In this document: positions 9,850-19,815 of the stretch, piece after piece
How the letters are laid out: each line of letters starts with the position of its first letter
Numbering within the stretch: the stretch's first letter is position 1
Assembly (NCBI GenBank): GCA_027487315.1
Contig: JAIYDW010000010.1
Coordinates: 19,933 to 83,932, forward strand
Source of the DNA: Verrucomicrobiaceae bacterium
GTDB taxonomy: Bacteria > Verrucomicrobiota > Verrucomicrobiia > Verrucomicrobiales > Verrucomicrobiaceae
DNA: 64,000 nt
Reading direction: 5' to 3'
Position numbers and translations under genes: made by a program
Notes under the pieces: model-generated
The model's input: only the letters and a program-made list of their open reading frames with translations
Databases searched by the model: none
What the model was told of the DNA's origin: nothing

Positions 9850-11120
9850 TTCGCTGCCCCCCCTTGAATCAGATCTTCATACAGCTCCTCGTAGCGATCC
9901 GCTGCTCGCTCCAAAGAAAACATCTCAATCACCCTCTCCCGACACGCCAAACCCATCTGTTGCCGCTCCTGCCTATTCTTTCCAATCAATTCGCTCCAAG
10001 CAAATGCAAGGGCCTCCGCATCACCCGAAGGCACCACAGTCCCGGTCTCTCCAATCAACCGGCCACAGTCGCCAACATCTGTCGTCACACAAGTCACGCC
10101 AGTGGCCATCGCCTCTAATATCGTCATTGGACAAGCCTCTGTTCGCGAAGACAAAGAAAAAACATCCAACGCAGGATAGAACCGTTCAGGGTGACTCTGA
10201 AACGGCAACCAAAGAATCTTCGCCGCGTTTGGCAATGCCTTCACCACCATCTCGCATTCCTGATCTAAGTCCTCCTGCCTGACACCACATAAAACCAGGC
10301 AAGCCTCAGGTTGTCTCGTGCTCAACAATCCAAATGCCCGCAACAGCAAAGGCAATTGTTTCATCTCGTGAAATCTTCCAGCAAATCCAATCAAAAAAAC
10401 ATCCTCCGTAAGACCCATTTGGTCACGCATTTCCTTCCTCGCCGATTCCATTGGCCTAAACCGCTGAGTATCGACTCCGTTTGGAATCCATGTTAGCTTT
10501 TCCTTGTCGTACCCGATCTTCAAATGATCCTCCAGTGCCACCTGCGAGCAACTCACAATGCGACTCGGTAACCAATAGGACATCAATGGCATCAACCGGG
10601 CAAACACCAACGCCTTAACCCTCGACTCCCCGGGTGCTCGCGTGATTTCACGGCAGTGGATCCCCCAGACCACCTTCTTAACCCCAGCCATCCGAGCAAC
10701 CAACCCACCCGTAAAATCCGCATGATGCATCCAAGTTTGCACCAAATCCGGATTCTCCAATCTCATCAGGGCTCTTAACTTGCCCAGGGCCGACTTCGAC
10801 AATAGCGAGGTTTCCTCCAGCACATAAAATGCATCCACCGTGCGTTTCAATGCCTCCCTCTCCTCAGGCCAGGCTTCCGCCTGCATCGCAACCAATACCA
10901 GCCTCCAGCGCCGACGGTCCAAACCACGCAGCAATGACCGCATCATCGCTTCTGCCCCGCCGCCGCCCACTCCATAGATAAAATGCATGATCGTCGGCCT
11001 CACTCGGCTCGTCTCTTCGAACGCCATCGACACCTCAGCATCATCCCCGGCCCAATTCATTCCAGCACGATCCGTCAACGCCAGTTCACGGCGCGAATGA
11101 GAGACGGAATCCAGGTTCAT
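9846..11120 (-). CDS. Glycosyltransferase family 4
   Basis: IMHFIYGVGGGGAEAMMRSLLRGLDRRRWRLVLV; FSLSSRTEACPMTILEAMATGVTCVTTDVGD. Start 11120 avoids overlap with the upstream gene. Confidence 0.88.
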   Translation of the reverse strand: MNLDSVSHSRRELALTDRAGMNWAGDDAEVSMAFEETSRVRPTIMHFIYGVGGGGAEAMMRSLLRGLDRRRWRLVLVAMQAEAWPEEREALKRTVDAFYVLEETSLLSKSALGKLRALMRLENPDLVQTWMHHADFTGGLVARMAGVKKVVWGIHCREITRAPGESRVKALVFARLMPLMSYWLPSRIVSCSQVALEDHLKIGYDKEKLTWIPNGVDTQRFRPMESARKEMRDQMGLTEDVFLIGFAGRFHEMKQLPLLLRAFGLLSTRQPEACLVLCGVRQEDLDQECEMVVKALPNAAKILWLPFQSHPERFYPALDVFSLSSRTEACPMTILEAMATGVTCVTTDVGDCGRLIGETGTVVPSGDAEALAFAWSELIGKNRQERQQMGLACRERVIEMFSLERAADRYEELYEDLIQGGAAK

Positions 11121-11134
11121 GAGCAAATCAGTGT

Positions 11135-12193
11135 TCACAAGGCGGCTCGACGTTTGAAATGTTGACGCCATTCTTTCACGACTTCGAAAGCTCCCGACAC
11201 GGTTGCCTCCGCCTCGCGAGCCGATCGCGGAGCTCCATAACGTGGCAACGACCACCGACTCACTCCGGGCCTCACCCGACCATTGATCATGCTGAAGGCA
11301 CCCTCAAAGCCCGCTTCCTCCAGCCATACAGCACTCTTGCGCCCATCAAAGTCACCAGGACCGCCGTTTGGATACGCGAACCACCTCGCTTGACGCCCAA
11401 GCATGTGATTCAATCTGTCCGCACCACTCAAAATCTCATCACGCACCACATCATCTTCACATCGACCCAAAACCGGATGCCGATGAGTATGCCCGCCAAT
11501 CTCCACCAAATCACTCGCCGCCAATTCTCGCAATTCCCCCTCAGTCAGCGGCCTCAATGCCTCTGGATAATGCGTCGAAATATCCACCGCCAAAAGCCCC
11601 AAGATTTTCTCCACCTTCCGATTCAACTCCACCCAGGTTAGCTTCTTCAGCGCCGCCAGCAACTCGGTTAGCGCCTTCCGCCTCTGCCCCTCTTCAATCA
11701 ATGGCCAGTCAAAAAAGGCATCGCCAATGGCCACCGTTAAGCGCTCACCGGGAGCACGCTCCAATGCCAGATCCAGCTTCTGAAACCAAAGCAGTTCTCC
11801 GCCGACAAACGCAGTGCTAACGAACACCGTCGCAGGCAACCCAAACTCTTTCAGAATAGGCAAAGCCAACCTGAAATTCGACTGATAACCATCATCAAAC
11901 GTCAGCGCCACCCTGGGTCGGTCGGCACTCTTGCACTGACCAACCTCCCCTACCGCCCGCTCCAAGGTCACTACATCATAGTACCGCGCCAAGTGAGCAC
12001 AAATCCCTCGAAACGTGCTCTCCGTCTCATGCAAACTGCTGTCCAGGATTCCCGGTTCCACCCCATCCCGGCGCAACCCATGAAACGTCAAAACAGCCGT
12101 CTCCCCATGTGTCATCCGGCGTGTCCAGCGTGAAAAGCCGGACTCAACCAGGGCCGTGGCAGCAAGATGCTGGCGACTAAACTGATAATTCAT
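11135..12193 (-). CDS. Polysaccharide deacetylase (NodB/CE4) family protein
   Basis: RVALTFDDGYQSNFRLALPILKEFGLPATVFVST; EIGGHTHRHPVLG. Confidence 0.92.
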   Translation of the reverse strand: MNYQFSRQHLAATALVESGFSRWTRRMTHGETAVLTFHGLRRDGVEPGILDSSLHETESTFRGICAHLARYYDVVTLERAVGEVGQCKSADRPRVALTFDDGYQSNFRLALPILKEFGLPATVFVSTAFVGGELLWFQKLDLALERAPGERLTVAIGDAFFDWPLIEEGQRRKALTELLAALKKLTWVELNRKVEKILGLLAVDISTHYPEALRPLTEGELRELAASDLVEIGGHTHRHPVLGRCEDDVVRDEILSGADRLNHMLGRQARWFAYPNGGPGDFDGRKSAVWLEEAGFEGAFSMINGRVRPGVSRWSLPRYGAPRSAREAEATVSGAFEVVKEWRQHFKRRAAL

Positions 12194-12226
12194 CGGATCG
12201 GGAAGGTCGTTTGTTTGGGTTCCAGA

Positions 12227-12254
12227 ATTATAACGGAAACCTCAACCTTCGCAA
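12227..12254 (-). promoter_or_regulatory. Putative sigma70-type promoter of the exopolysaccharide operon
   Basis: On the minus strand TTGCGA (12254-12249), 16-nt spacer, TATAAT (12232-12227), about 34 nt before the ATG at 12193. Confidence 0.4.
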
Positions 12255-12286
12255 TCTATAAAATATGGTATTTATATTAAACGTGG

Positions 12287-14155
12287 CTAATCAATTCCCT
12301 TTACCCGACTACCTTGCCCAGGATCAAAGTAAATCCGCACATCCGCATCCTTCCGTCCCAAAATCGCCTGCGCCCTCTTCAAGGCATTCCGAGTCGACAG
12401 ATTCGGATTCGAAGGACTCCCCAAAAACAGGTTCGCCTTGCCAATCACATCCACCAATCCCGAATCCCTCAAGACTCGATACACATCCTTCATCGCCCCA
12501 CTGACAATCAAATCACGCCCGTCCGCCCTCAGTACCTTGATCAATTCTTCCAACGCCATCACACTCGTCGCATCCAAGTGGCGCGCATTTTTCAGCCTCA
12601 AAATGATCAACCGCAAATTCGGATCCGCACAGGTCCGCTGAATCTGAGTTCGAAATAACTCCGCCGCCCCAAAAAACAAATCCCCCTCCACATGGACAAT
12701 CGAGATCGACGGATTCTGCCGTCGACCCATCTCCGCCTCAGCCAATTGACCCTCCTCATTGAACGCATACTCCACCAACTGGGGCCGGCTCGCCTTCCTC
12801 AGATAAAGCATCACCGAAATGCCGATCCCGGTAAAAATCGCCACATGCAAAGGCACAAAAAGCGTCGCCAAAAAAGTCGCCAAAAACACGATCGCATCCG
12901 ATCGTGTCGCATAAAGACTGACGATCAACTGCCGACGACTGAGTAGAGAAAAGGCTACGCACGACACAAGCGCAGCCAGCGCCGCTTTTGGAATCTGCGC
13001 CACTAGCCCCCCCATTGTCAGCGCCACCACAAGGCAAAGCACACCGCTCACGATACTCGAAATGCCCGTGCGCGCCCCACTGTCAAAATTCAACGCAGAC
13101 CGTGTCAGCGATGCAGAAGCCGGCATCCCACTGACATACGCACAGGCCAAATTCGCCGCCCCAAGACTCAGCATGTCCTGGTTGGCATCCACGCGCCGTC
13201 CACTCCTGCTCGCCAGCGTCTTCGCCATCACCGAATTCTCCAGCGTGCAAAGAAACGCCATCGCCAGCGCCAGTCCAAACAATCGACTCACATTCGGCAA
13301 TGTCGACGCCGAAGCAAAATCCGGAAACTGCGGCAGCAAATCCCGCCACCCGAAGTGCTGATCTGCAAACGTCGCCGGATGAAACCCCAAAGGCGCCAAC
13401 AACGCCACCAAAGCCGTCACCCCGGTCAACGTCACGGCAAACGCCGGCCACCGCGGCCGCCACTTTCGCACCATCCCAAACACCCCAAACACCAGCAACC
13501 CACAGAGCAGGCTGTGCACATTGGTTTCCGGCAAAGCCCTCAATACCCGATAAACCAAACCCGGCAGCGTCACTGGCCCACCTTCATCCTCCTCAGTCAC
13601 CAACGAAATCCCCAGCAATGCCGGCAATTGATTCGCCGCAATCAACAGGGCCGCCCCTGTCACATAAGCCACCACCACCGTGCGACTGATGTACTGAGCC
13701 AAATCCGCCACCCTCAAATACGCCCCAAAAATCAACAACGCAGCCGTCATGAACACCAGCAACGGCATCAACGAAAGCGGCTCCAGCGCCGGATACGAAG
13801 CAAAATACGAAAACACCATGAACGCCGTCGCGTTCGTCGGCCCAAACACCGTGTGCCGTGACGACGCAAGCAAAGGACCAACCATCGCCGCCACTGCCGA
13901 ACACGTGATCCCATAGTGCAACGGCAGCCCCGCGATCACCGCATACGCCATCCCTTGTGGCACCGCCAAGAGCATCACACTCGCCCCCGCTCGCACATCC
14001 GAAAAAAACGACCTCCGACCATACCCTCGCAACGTCCCACGAATCGGCAACGGATCCAGCGACCCGTCCACCAGCAACGCCCGCCCCCCCTCAAGCACCT
14101 GCTTGCTCAGAGACGTCAGACGCTCAATCCAGTTCCCGTGACTTCCAGCGGCCAT
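12287..14155 (-). CDS. SulP family inorganic anion transporter with C-terminal STAS domain
   Basis: Multi-TM protein with MLLAVPQGMAYAVIAGLPLHYGI; C-terminal STAS-like LRLIILRLKNARHLDATSVMALEELI. Confidence 0.93.
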   Translation of the reverse strand: MAAGSHGNWIERLTSLSKQVLEGGRALLVDGSLDPLPIRGTLRGYGRRSFFSDVRAGASVMLLAVPQGMAYAVIAGLPLHYGITCSAVAAMVGPLLASSRHTVFGPTNATAFMVFSYFASYPALEPLSLMPLLVFMTAALLIFGAYLRVADLAQYISRTVVVAYVTGAALLIAANQLPALLGISLVTEEDEGGPVTLPGLVYRVLRALPETNVHSLLCGLLVFGVFGMVRKWRPRWPAFAVTLTGVTALVALLAPLGFHPATFADQHFGWRDLLPQFPDFASASTLPNVSRLFGLALAMAFLCTLENSVMAKTLASRSGRRVDANQDMLSLGAANLACAYVSGMPASASLTRSALNFDSGARTGISSIVSGVLCLVVALTMGGLVAQIPKAALAALVSCVAFSLLSRRQLIVSLYATRSDAIVFLATFLATLFVPLHVAIFTGIGISVMLYLRKASRPQLVEYAFNEEGQLAEAEMGRRQNPSISIVHVEGDLFFGAAELFRTQIQRTCADPNLRLIILRLKNARHLDATSVMALEELIKVLRADGRDLIVSGAMKDVYRVLRDSGLVDVIGKANLFLGSPSNPNLSTRNALKRAQAILGRKDADVRIYFDPGQGSRVKGID

Positions 14156-14242
14156 TGCACTTCTCCCGATCCATCGGGAACCGCATCATACCCCCTCATT
14201 CCCCCAGGGCAAGCACCCGCAACTTTCTCCTTCATTGTCCCA

Positions 14243-14914
14243 TCACTCCTTCCTCCGCAAAACCGCCACCCATCGATCCACCGACTTCCCCGGCGCATCA
14301 TTCAAAGCTCGCGACGCCCGATTCCGCCGATTGCTCACCACCTCCAACCCCATCTTCTGCAACGCCTCCAGCGCCAGTCGATGCTCCACATCAAAGTAAC
14401 TCGTGATCACCAGCTTCCCATCCGGCCGCAATTTCGCGATCCCCTGGTCGAAGATCTTCTTCCACAGCTCCTGCCCGTGCCAAAAATTCTGATGCCTCAA
14501 AAACACCACCCCAAAATCCTCCCCCAGCGCCTTGTTCCGCGAAAGCTGAGACGCATCCTCGATCAAAAACTCCGCCGGCAAATGCGCGTGACGCTCCCGC
14601 GCCTGCCGAATCTCCCGAATCCGAATGTCCGCGCCCACCATCTCCACCGCCCCCTTTCCCCCCGTCAATTCCCGCCCCACCTCGACCAACGTCTCCGCCT
14701 CGTCACATCGCCCGCAGGCCAAATTCAAAATCCGCAAGTCCGTCGCAGACGTCACTTCCCCCGCGAGGCCCTGCTTCAACAGGCCCTTCAAACGATGCAA
14801 ATCTTCAGCTATGGGATTCGGGTCAGCCATCTCCTCTTGGCCCACCCTTACCAAATAATTATCTACGCGCAAGCATCCGCCATTTGCCCGTGACCTAGGC
14901 CTCAAATAAGCCAC
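14243..14914 (-). CDS. Class I SAM-dependent methyltransferase
   Basis: DLRILNLACGRCDEAETLVEVG, VGADIRIREIRQAR. Confidence 0.7.
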   Translation of the reverse strand: MAYLRPRSRANGGCLRVDNYLVRVGQEEMADPNPIAEDLHRLKGLLKQGLAGEVTSATDLRILNLACGRCDEAETLVEVGRELTGGKGAVEMVGADIRIREIRQARERHAHLPAEFLIEDASQLSRNKALGEDFGVVFLRHQNFWHGQELWKKIFDQGIAKLRPDGKLVITSYFDVEHRLALEALQKMGLEVVSNRRNRASRALNDAPGKSVDRWVAVLRRKE

Positions 14915-14925
14915 AATGACACCCC

Positions 14926-15363
14926 ATGCAGGAACAGGACCTCATCGACAAACTCCGCAAAATCGAGCGCCTCCACGCCGGTGCCACCACCCCCGGCGAA
15001 CGCGAAGCCGCCGCCGACGCCATCGCTCGCATCAAACGCCGCCTTTCCGAAGTCGAGCGCCTCGAAAAAGCCATCGAGTATCGCTTCAAACTCAACGACG
15101 ACTGGTCAAAGAAACTCTTCATCGCCCTGCTCCGTCGTTACGGCCTCAAACCCTACCGTTACGCCCGCCAGCGCCGCACCACCGTCATGGTCCGCGTCCC
15201 CCGCTCCTTCGTTAACGAAACCCTCTGGCCTCAATACCTCGAACTCAGCACCACCCTCCGCAATTACCTCGAAGACATCACCAACCGAGTCATCGCCGAA
15301 GGCGTCCATGGCGACACCACCGAAGAAGACATCATCGCCGGTGACCTCCCCGGCACCCCCTGA
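14926..15363 (+). CDS. Hypothetical protein (N-terminus resembles DUF2786)
   Basis: MQEQDLIDKLRKIERLHAGATTPGEREAAADAIARIKRRL; resemblance judged by eye. Confidence 0.65.
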   Translation: MQEQDLIDKLRKIERLHAGATTPGEREAAADAIARIKRRLSEVERLEKAIEYRFKLNDDWSKKLFIALLRRYGLKPYRYARQRRTTVMVRVPRSFVNETLWPQYLELSTTLRNYLEDITNRVIAEGVHGDTTEEDIIAGDLPGTP

Positions 15364-15371
15364 ATATCCCC

Positions 15372-17576
15372 TCACTTCCGCTGCTTGAATGCCCGATACA
15401 CATGCAGCTTGTCATACGTCACCGCACCACCCAGCGCCTCATGCAGCGGCCCCAGTCGCTCAAAACCATGCTCCGCCGCCGCCGCATCGATCAACCGCTC
15501 TTCCTCCTCCGTGTAAAAATCCCGCGGCTCCGCCTTCAAATCCCCACTCCCAATCGCCATCGCCAAATGCTGCGCCACCGTCCCTCGTGACAGGTCGCGC
15601 TCCTTCGCCACCTCCACCACCGACTTCCCAGCCTGAAACGCTCTCAGCGACTCCAGCGCCGACCCATTCATCGCCCCCTCACTCTTCATCTTCGGCGCAG
15701 GCGGGGGTGCCTTCTCTGCCTCAAACCGCTGCCTCTCATTTCCCGCCAGCCACTCCCCGATCGCCCCCAAAAACGCCTCCCCATAGTCCGCATGCTTCTG
15801 CCTCCCCACCCCGGGGATCGCCAAAAACGCCCGTTCATCCTGCGGATAACTCCGCGCCATCTCCCGCAAACTGATATCCCCAAACACCACATACGGCGGC
15901 ACCCCCTTCGCATCCGCCAAGCCCTTTCTCAGCTTCCGCAATTCCCCGAACAATCCTTCGTCACACGGTAAATTCCCCGCCCGCGACACCTTCGCAGCAC
16001 TCGAACTCACCGCCGCCACCGCCGGAGATCGCGTCAGCAAAATCGGCGTCCGATTCATCAACGCCGCCATCCCACTCCGCGTCACCGTCACCGTCTGAAA
16101 GTTGTCCTGACTCGCCTCGATCAGCCCCAACCTCATCAACTGCCGCCCCAGCATCGCCCACTCCGTCCGCGACACATCCTTCCCAATGCCATACGTGCTC
16201 AACTGATCGTGATACCACTTCCTCACCTTCTCCGTATTCGCCCCTGTCAGTACCTCAATCGCATGATTCAACCCCGTCGCAAAACCGCTCTTCTGCTTGA
16301 TCCGAAACAAACAACTCAACAGCTTCTGCGCCTGCGTCGTCGCATCCCATTCCTCCCTCGGCTGCAAACAAATGTCGCACGACCCGCAGTTGTCCCCCGG
16401 CCACCGCTCACCAAAATAATCCAACAGCGATGCCCGCCGGCACTCCGTCCCCTCCGCATAATCCGCCATCTGCCGCATCTGCCTCGCCGCCACCTCCGCC
16501 GCCTTCGCATCCGTCATCTCATCCAAAAACTTGAGGTTCTTCACCAAATCCCCCCGTGAAAACAGCAGCAAACAATCCGCTGGCAACCCATCCCTCCCAG
16601 CCCGCCCCGTCTCCTGATAATACCCCTCAATGTTCTTCGGCAAATCCGCATGAATCACAAACCGCACATCCGGCTTGTTGATCCCCATCCCAAACGCAAT
16701 CGTCGCACACACCACCCGCGCCTCATCCCGCAAAAACGCCTCCTGATTCGCCGCCCGCTCCTCCGGCTGCAACCCCGCGTGATACGCCACCGCCGATATC
16801 CCCTCCGCACACAGCGCCGCAGCGATCGACTCCGCCGACTTCCTCGACTGCACATACACGATCCCCGCATCATTCGGCCGCTCCCGGATGAACTCATACA
16901 CCTGCCGCGTCGCCTTATCCTTCGGCAAAATCGTGTAACTCAGGTTCGGCCTGTTGAAACTCGCCAAATACACCTCCGGCTCCTCCAACCTCAACTGCCT
17001 CACAATATCCCCCCTCACTTGCTCCGTCGCCGTCGCCGTTAGCGCCAAAAAAGCCACCCCGGGCAAATGCTGCCGAAGCTGCGCCAGTTGCCGATACTCC
17101 GGCCTAAAGTCATGCCCCCACTCACTGATGCAATGCGCCTCATCTACCGCGATCGCCGTCACATTCCACTCCCTCAGCTCCCTCAGAAAACCCTCCGTCA
17201 TGATCCGCTCCGGCGCCGCATACAGCAGCTTGTAGTCCCCTTGCACCAACCCCGCCCGTCGCCGACTCGCCTCCGCCCCCTGCACTGAAGAATTCAACAG
17301 CGTCGCCGGCACCCCGCTCGCCGTCAGCGCATCCACCTGATCCTTCATCAGCGCAATCAAAGGCGACACCACCAGCGTCACCCCCTCCCTCACCAACGCC
17401 GGCAACTGAAAACAAAGCGACTTCCCTGCCCCCGTCGGCAAAATCGCCACCACATCCCGCCCCGCCAGCGTCGACTCCATGATCTCCCGCTGCAGCGGAC
17501 GAAAGGCATCGTAGCCAAAATTCTGTTTCAGGAGCGCGGACAATCGACTGGCAGACATGCCGCCACGTATAATCAA
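15372..17576 (-). CDS. recQ: ATP-dependent DNA helicase RecQ
   Basis: FGYDAFRPLQREIMESTLAGRDVVAILPTGAGKSLCFQLPAL; DEAHCISEWGHDFRPEY; zinc site CRRASLLDYFGERWPGDNCGSCDIC; HRDC-like C-terminus. Confidence 0.95.
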   Translation of the reverse strand: MIIRGGMSASRLSALLKQNFGYDAFRPLQREIMESTLAGRDVVAILPTGAGKSLCFQLPALVREGVTLVVSPLIALMKDQVDALTASGVPATLLNSSVQGAEASRRRAGLVQGDYKLLYAAPERIMTEGFLRELREWNVTAIAVDEAHCISEWGHDFRPEYRQLAQLRQHLPGVAFLALTATATEQVRGDIVRQLRLEEPEVYLASFNRPNLSYTILPKDKATRQVYEFIRERPNDAGIVYVQSRKSAESIAAALCAEGISAVAYHAGLQPEERAANQEAFLRDEARVVCATIAFGMGINKPDVRFVIHADLPKNIEGYYQETGRAGRDGLPADCLLLFSRGDLVKNLKFLDEMTDAKAAEVAARQMRQMADYAEGTECRRASLLDYFGERWPGDNCGSCDICLQPREEWDATTQAQKLLSCLFRIKQKSGFATGLNHAIEVLTGANTEKVRKWYHDQLSTYGIGKDVSRTEWAMLGRQLMRLGLIEASQDNFQTVTVTRSGMAALMNRTPILLTRSPAVAAVSSSAAKVSRAGNLPCDEGLFGELRKLRKGLADAKGVPPYVVFGDISLREMARSYPQDERAFLAIPGVGRQKHADYGEAFLGAIGEWLAGNERQRFEAEKAPPPAPKMKSEGAMNGSALESLRAFQAGKSVVEVAKERDLSRGTVAQHLAMAIGSGDLKAEPRDFYTEEEERLIDAAAAEHGFERLGPLHEALGGAVTYDKLHVYRAFKQRK

Positions 17577-17625
17577 AACTACTGTTCAATCAAGCAGTAG
17601 TCTTCATCCATCCCCTCACACCCAA

Positions 17626-18924
17626 TCACAAACTCGCCAAAGCAGCCGCAGCCATCTCCGCCGTCTGCAGGATGTCATCCGGCGAATGCGCCAGCGACAT
17701 GAAACCCGTCTCAAACTGACTCGGCGCAAAATACACCCCATGCTCCAGACAGTAGTGAAAGAACTTCCGGAACGCCGCCAAATCCGCCGTCTTCGCATCA
17801 TGCAGATCATGCACCTCCCGCTCCGTGAAGAACAAACAAAACATGCTCCCCTTCCGATACCACCGATACCCCAGCCCCTTCTTCGTCAGCGTCTCCAGCA
17901 CCACCTCCTCAAACAGTTGCCCATTCTCCTCGAGCTTGTCATACCCCTTCTGCTTGTCCATCTCCCGCAACTGCGCCAACCCCGCCGCCATCGCCACCGG
18001 ATTGCCCGAAAGCGTCCCCGCCTGATACACCGGCCCATCCGGCGCTAGCATATTCATGATCTCCGCCCGCCCCCCAAACGCCCCCACCGGTAGCCCCCCA
18101 CCGATCACCTTTCCCATGCAGGTCAGATCCGGCGTGATCCCCTCCAACTCCTGCACCCCGCCCTTCGCCAATCGAAACCCCGTCATCACCTCATCAAAAA
18201 TCAATACCGTCCCATGCTTCGCCGTGATGTCTCGCAGCAACTGCAAAAAGCCCGGCTTCGGCAAAATCAAACCCGCGTTCGCCGGATACGGCTCCACGAT
18301 CAACGCCGCGATCTCCCCCCCGCGCTTCTCAAACAACTCCTCCAGCGCCGCCGGATCATTGAACGGCAAAACCACCGTCAAATCCGCAAACCCCCGCGGC
18401 ACCCCCGCACTATCCGGATTCCCATGCGTCAAGGCCCCGCTCCCCGCCGCCACCAAAAGCGAATCCACATGCCCATGGTAGCATCCCTCAAACTTCACAA
18501 TCAAATCCCGCCCCGTATACCCACGCGCCAGCCGGATCGCCGACATCGTCGCCTCCGTCCCACTGCTCACCATCCGCACCTTCTCCACCGAAGGCACCCA
18601 CTCACAAATCGTCCGCGCCATGTCCACCTCATAAGGATTAGGAATCCCAAAACTGATCCCCTCCTTCGCCGCATCGTGAATCGCCTCCAGCACCACCTGC
18701 GGCGCATGCCCCAAAATCGCCGGCCCCCACGTCCCCACATAATCAATCATCACCCGCCCATCCACATCGTGAATCCGGCTCCCCTTCGCCCGCCGCACAA
18801 AGAATGGCTCCCCGCCCACATTGCGAAACGCCCGCACCGGGCTGTTCACCCCACCAGGAATGTATTGTTTGGCCGTTGCAAAAAGCTTTTGGGAAAGAGG
18901 TCCGGAACTCATAGAAGAATGCAT
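17626..18924 (-). CDS. hemL: Glutamate-1-semialdehyde 2,1-aminomutase
   Basis: [71 protein letters not shown]. Confidence 0.97.
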   Translation of the reverse strand: MHSSMSSGPLSQKLFATAKQYIPGGVNSPVRAFRNVGGEPFFVRRAKGSRIHDVDGRVMIDYVGTWGPAILGHAPQVVLEAIHDAAKEGISFGIPNPYEVDMARTICEWVPSVEKVRMVSSGTEATMSAIRLARGYTGRDLIVKFEGCYHGHVDSLLVAAGSGALTHGNPDSAGVPRGFADLTVVLPFNDPAALEELFEKRGGEIAALIVEPYPANAGLILPKPGFLQLLRDITAKHGTVLIFDEVMTGFRLAKGGVQELEGITPDLTCMGKVIGGGLPVGAFGGRAEIMNMLAPDGPVYQAGTLSGNPVAMAAGLAQLREMDKQKGYDKLEENGQLFEEVVLETLTKKGLGYRWYRKGSMFCLFFTEREVHDLHDAKTADLAAFRKFFHYCLEHGVYFAPSQFETGFMSLAHSPDDILQTAEMAAAALASL

Positions 18925-19014
18925 TGAATAGCCGGAACCCGGCAGAGGTCGAATAAAAGCTGTCTTTTCATTTCACCCAAACCTGATACGCTCCTCGCGT
19001 CCACCCTTCCGCCG

Positions 19015-19761
19015 ATGAATACGCGCCGACTCCTCATGCCCGCGTTGCTCCTCCTGGGCAGCACCCTCCCCACGCCCTCGGCCGCCCAACTTCCCGCCAG
19101 CAGCCTCAACACCCGCCGCAACACCTCCAAACTCGCCGACGAACCCGGCACCATCACCGTCGAAGGCCTCCTCCCCAAACCCATCGCCGTCAAAATCCCC
19201 GCCGAAGTCACCATCTACTACAACGCCGACTTCCAGCGCCCCCTCGGCACCATGGCCCCGGGCACCATCGTCACCCTCGTCGCCCTGGGTGACTCCGCCT
19301 ACCGCGTCCGTGGCCGCGCCCGCCACGGCGACGTCTCCGGTTGGCTCAAACCCACCGACGTCATCCACCCCGACCCCAACCTCCACGCCAACCTCAAAAA
19401 AGTCTACGACCGCCAGATCCAAGTCGCAGCCCTCATCGCCAAAAACGAAGTCGCCCTCGGCATGACCCAGGACGAAGTCAGCCAGTCCCTCGGCAAACCC
19501 ACCCGCACCACCAGCAAAGTCTCCGCCCAAGGCCGCGACGACACCTTCGAATACGCCGTCTTCGAGCGCGTCCCCCAGACCGTCACCGGCCGCGACGCCA
19601 TCGGAAACATCGTCCAATCCATCGTCTACGTGAAAGTCGAAACCGGCACCCTCAGCATTCACTTCAAAAACGCCATCGTCGACAGCATCGAAGAAAAACT
19701 CGGCCACCCCCTCGGCAACGGCGGCGTCAAAATCGTCGTCCCGCCCGTCTTCGTTTGGTAG
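19015..19761 (+). CDS. Secreted hypothetical protein with SH3-like region
   Basis: Signal peptide-like MNTRRLLMPALLLLGSTLPTPSAA; YYNADFQRPLGTMAPGTIVTLVALGDSAYRVRGRARHGDVSGWLKP resembles bacterial SH3. Confidence 0.65.
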   Translation: MNTRRLLMPALLLLGSTLPTPSAAQLPASSLNTRRNTSKLADEPGTITVEGLLPKPIAVKIPAEVTIYYNADFQRPLGTMAPGTIVTLVALGDSAYRVRGRARHGDVSGWLKPTDVIHPDPNLHANLKKVYDRQIQVAALIAKNEVALGMTQDEVSQSLGKPTRTTSKVSAQGRDDTFEYAVFERVPQTVTGRDAIGNIVQSIVYVKVETGTLSIHFKNAIVDSIEEKLGHPLGNGGVKIVVPPVFVW

Positions 19762-19815
19762 ACTGCACTATTCAGCCCTTGCACCCCCACCCGCGCGATT
19801 CATGATGCTCAGCAA

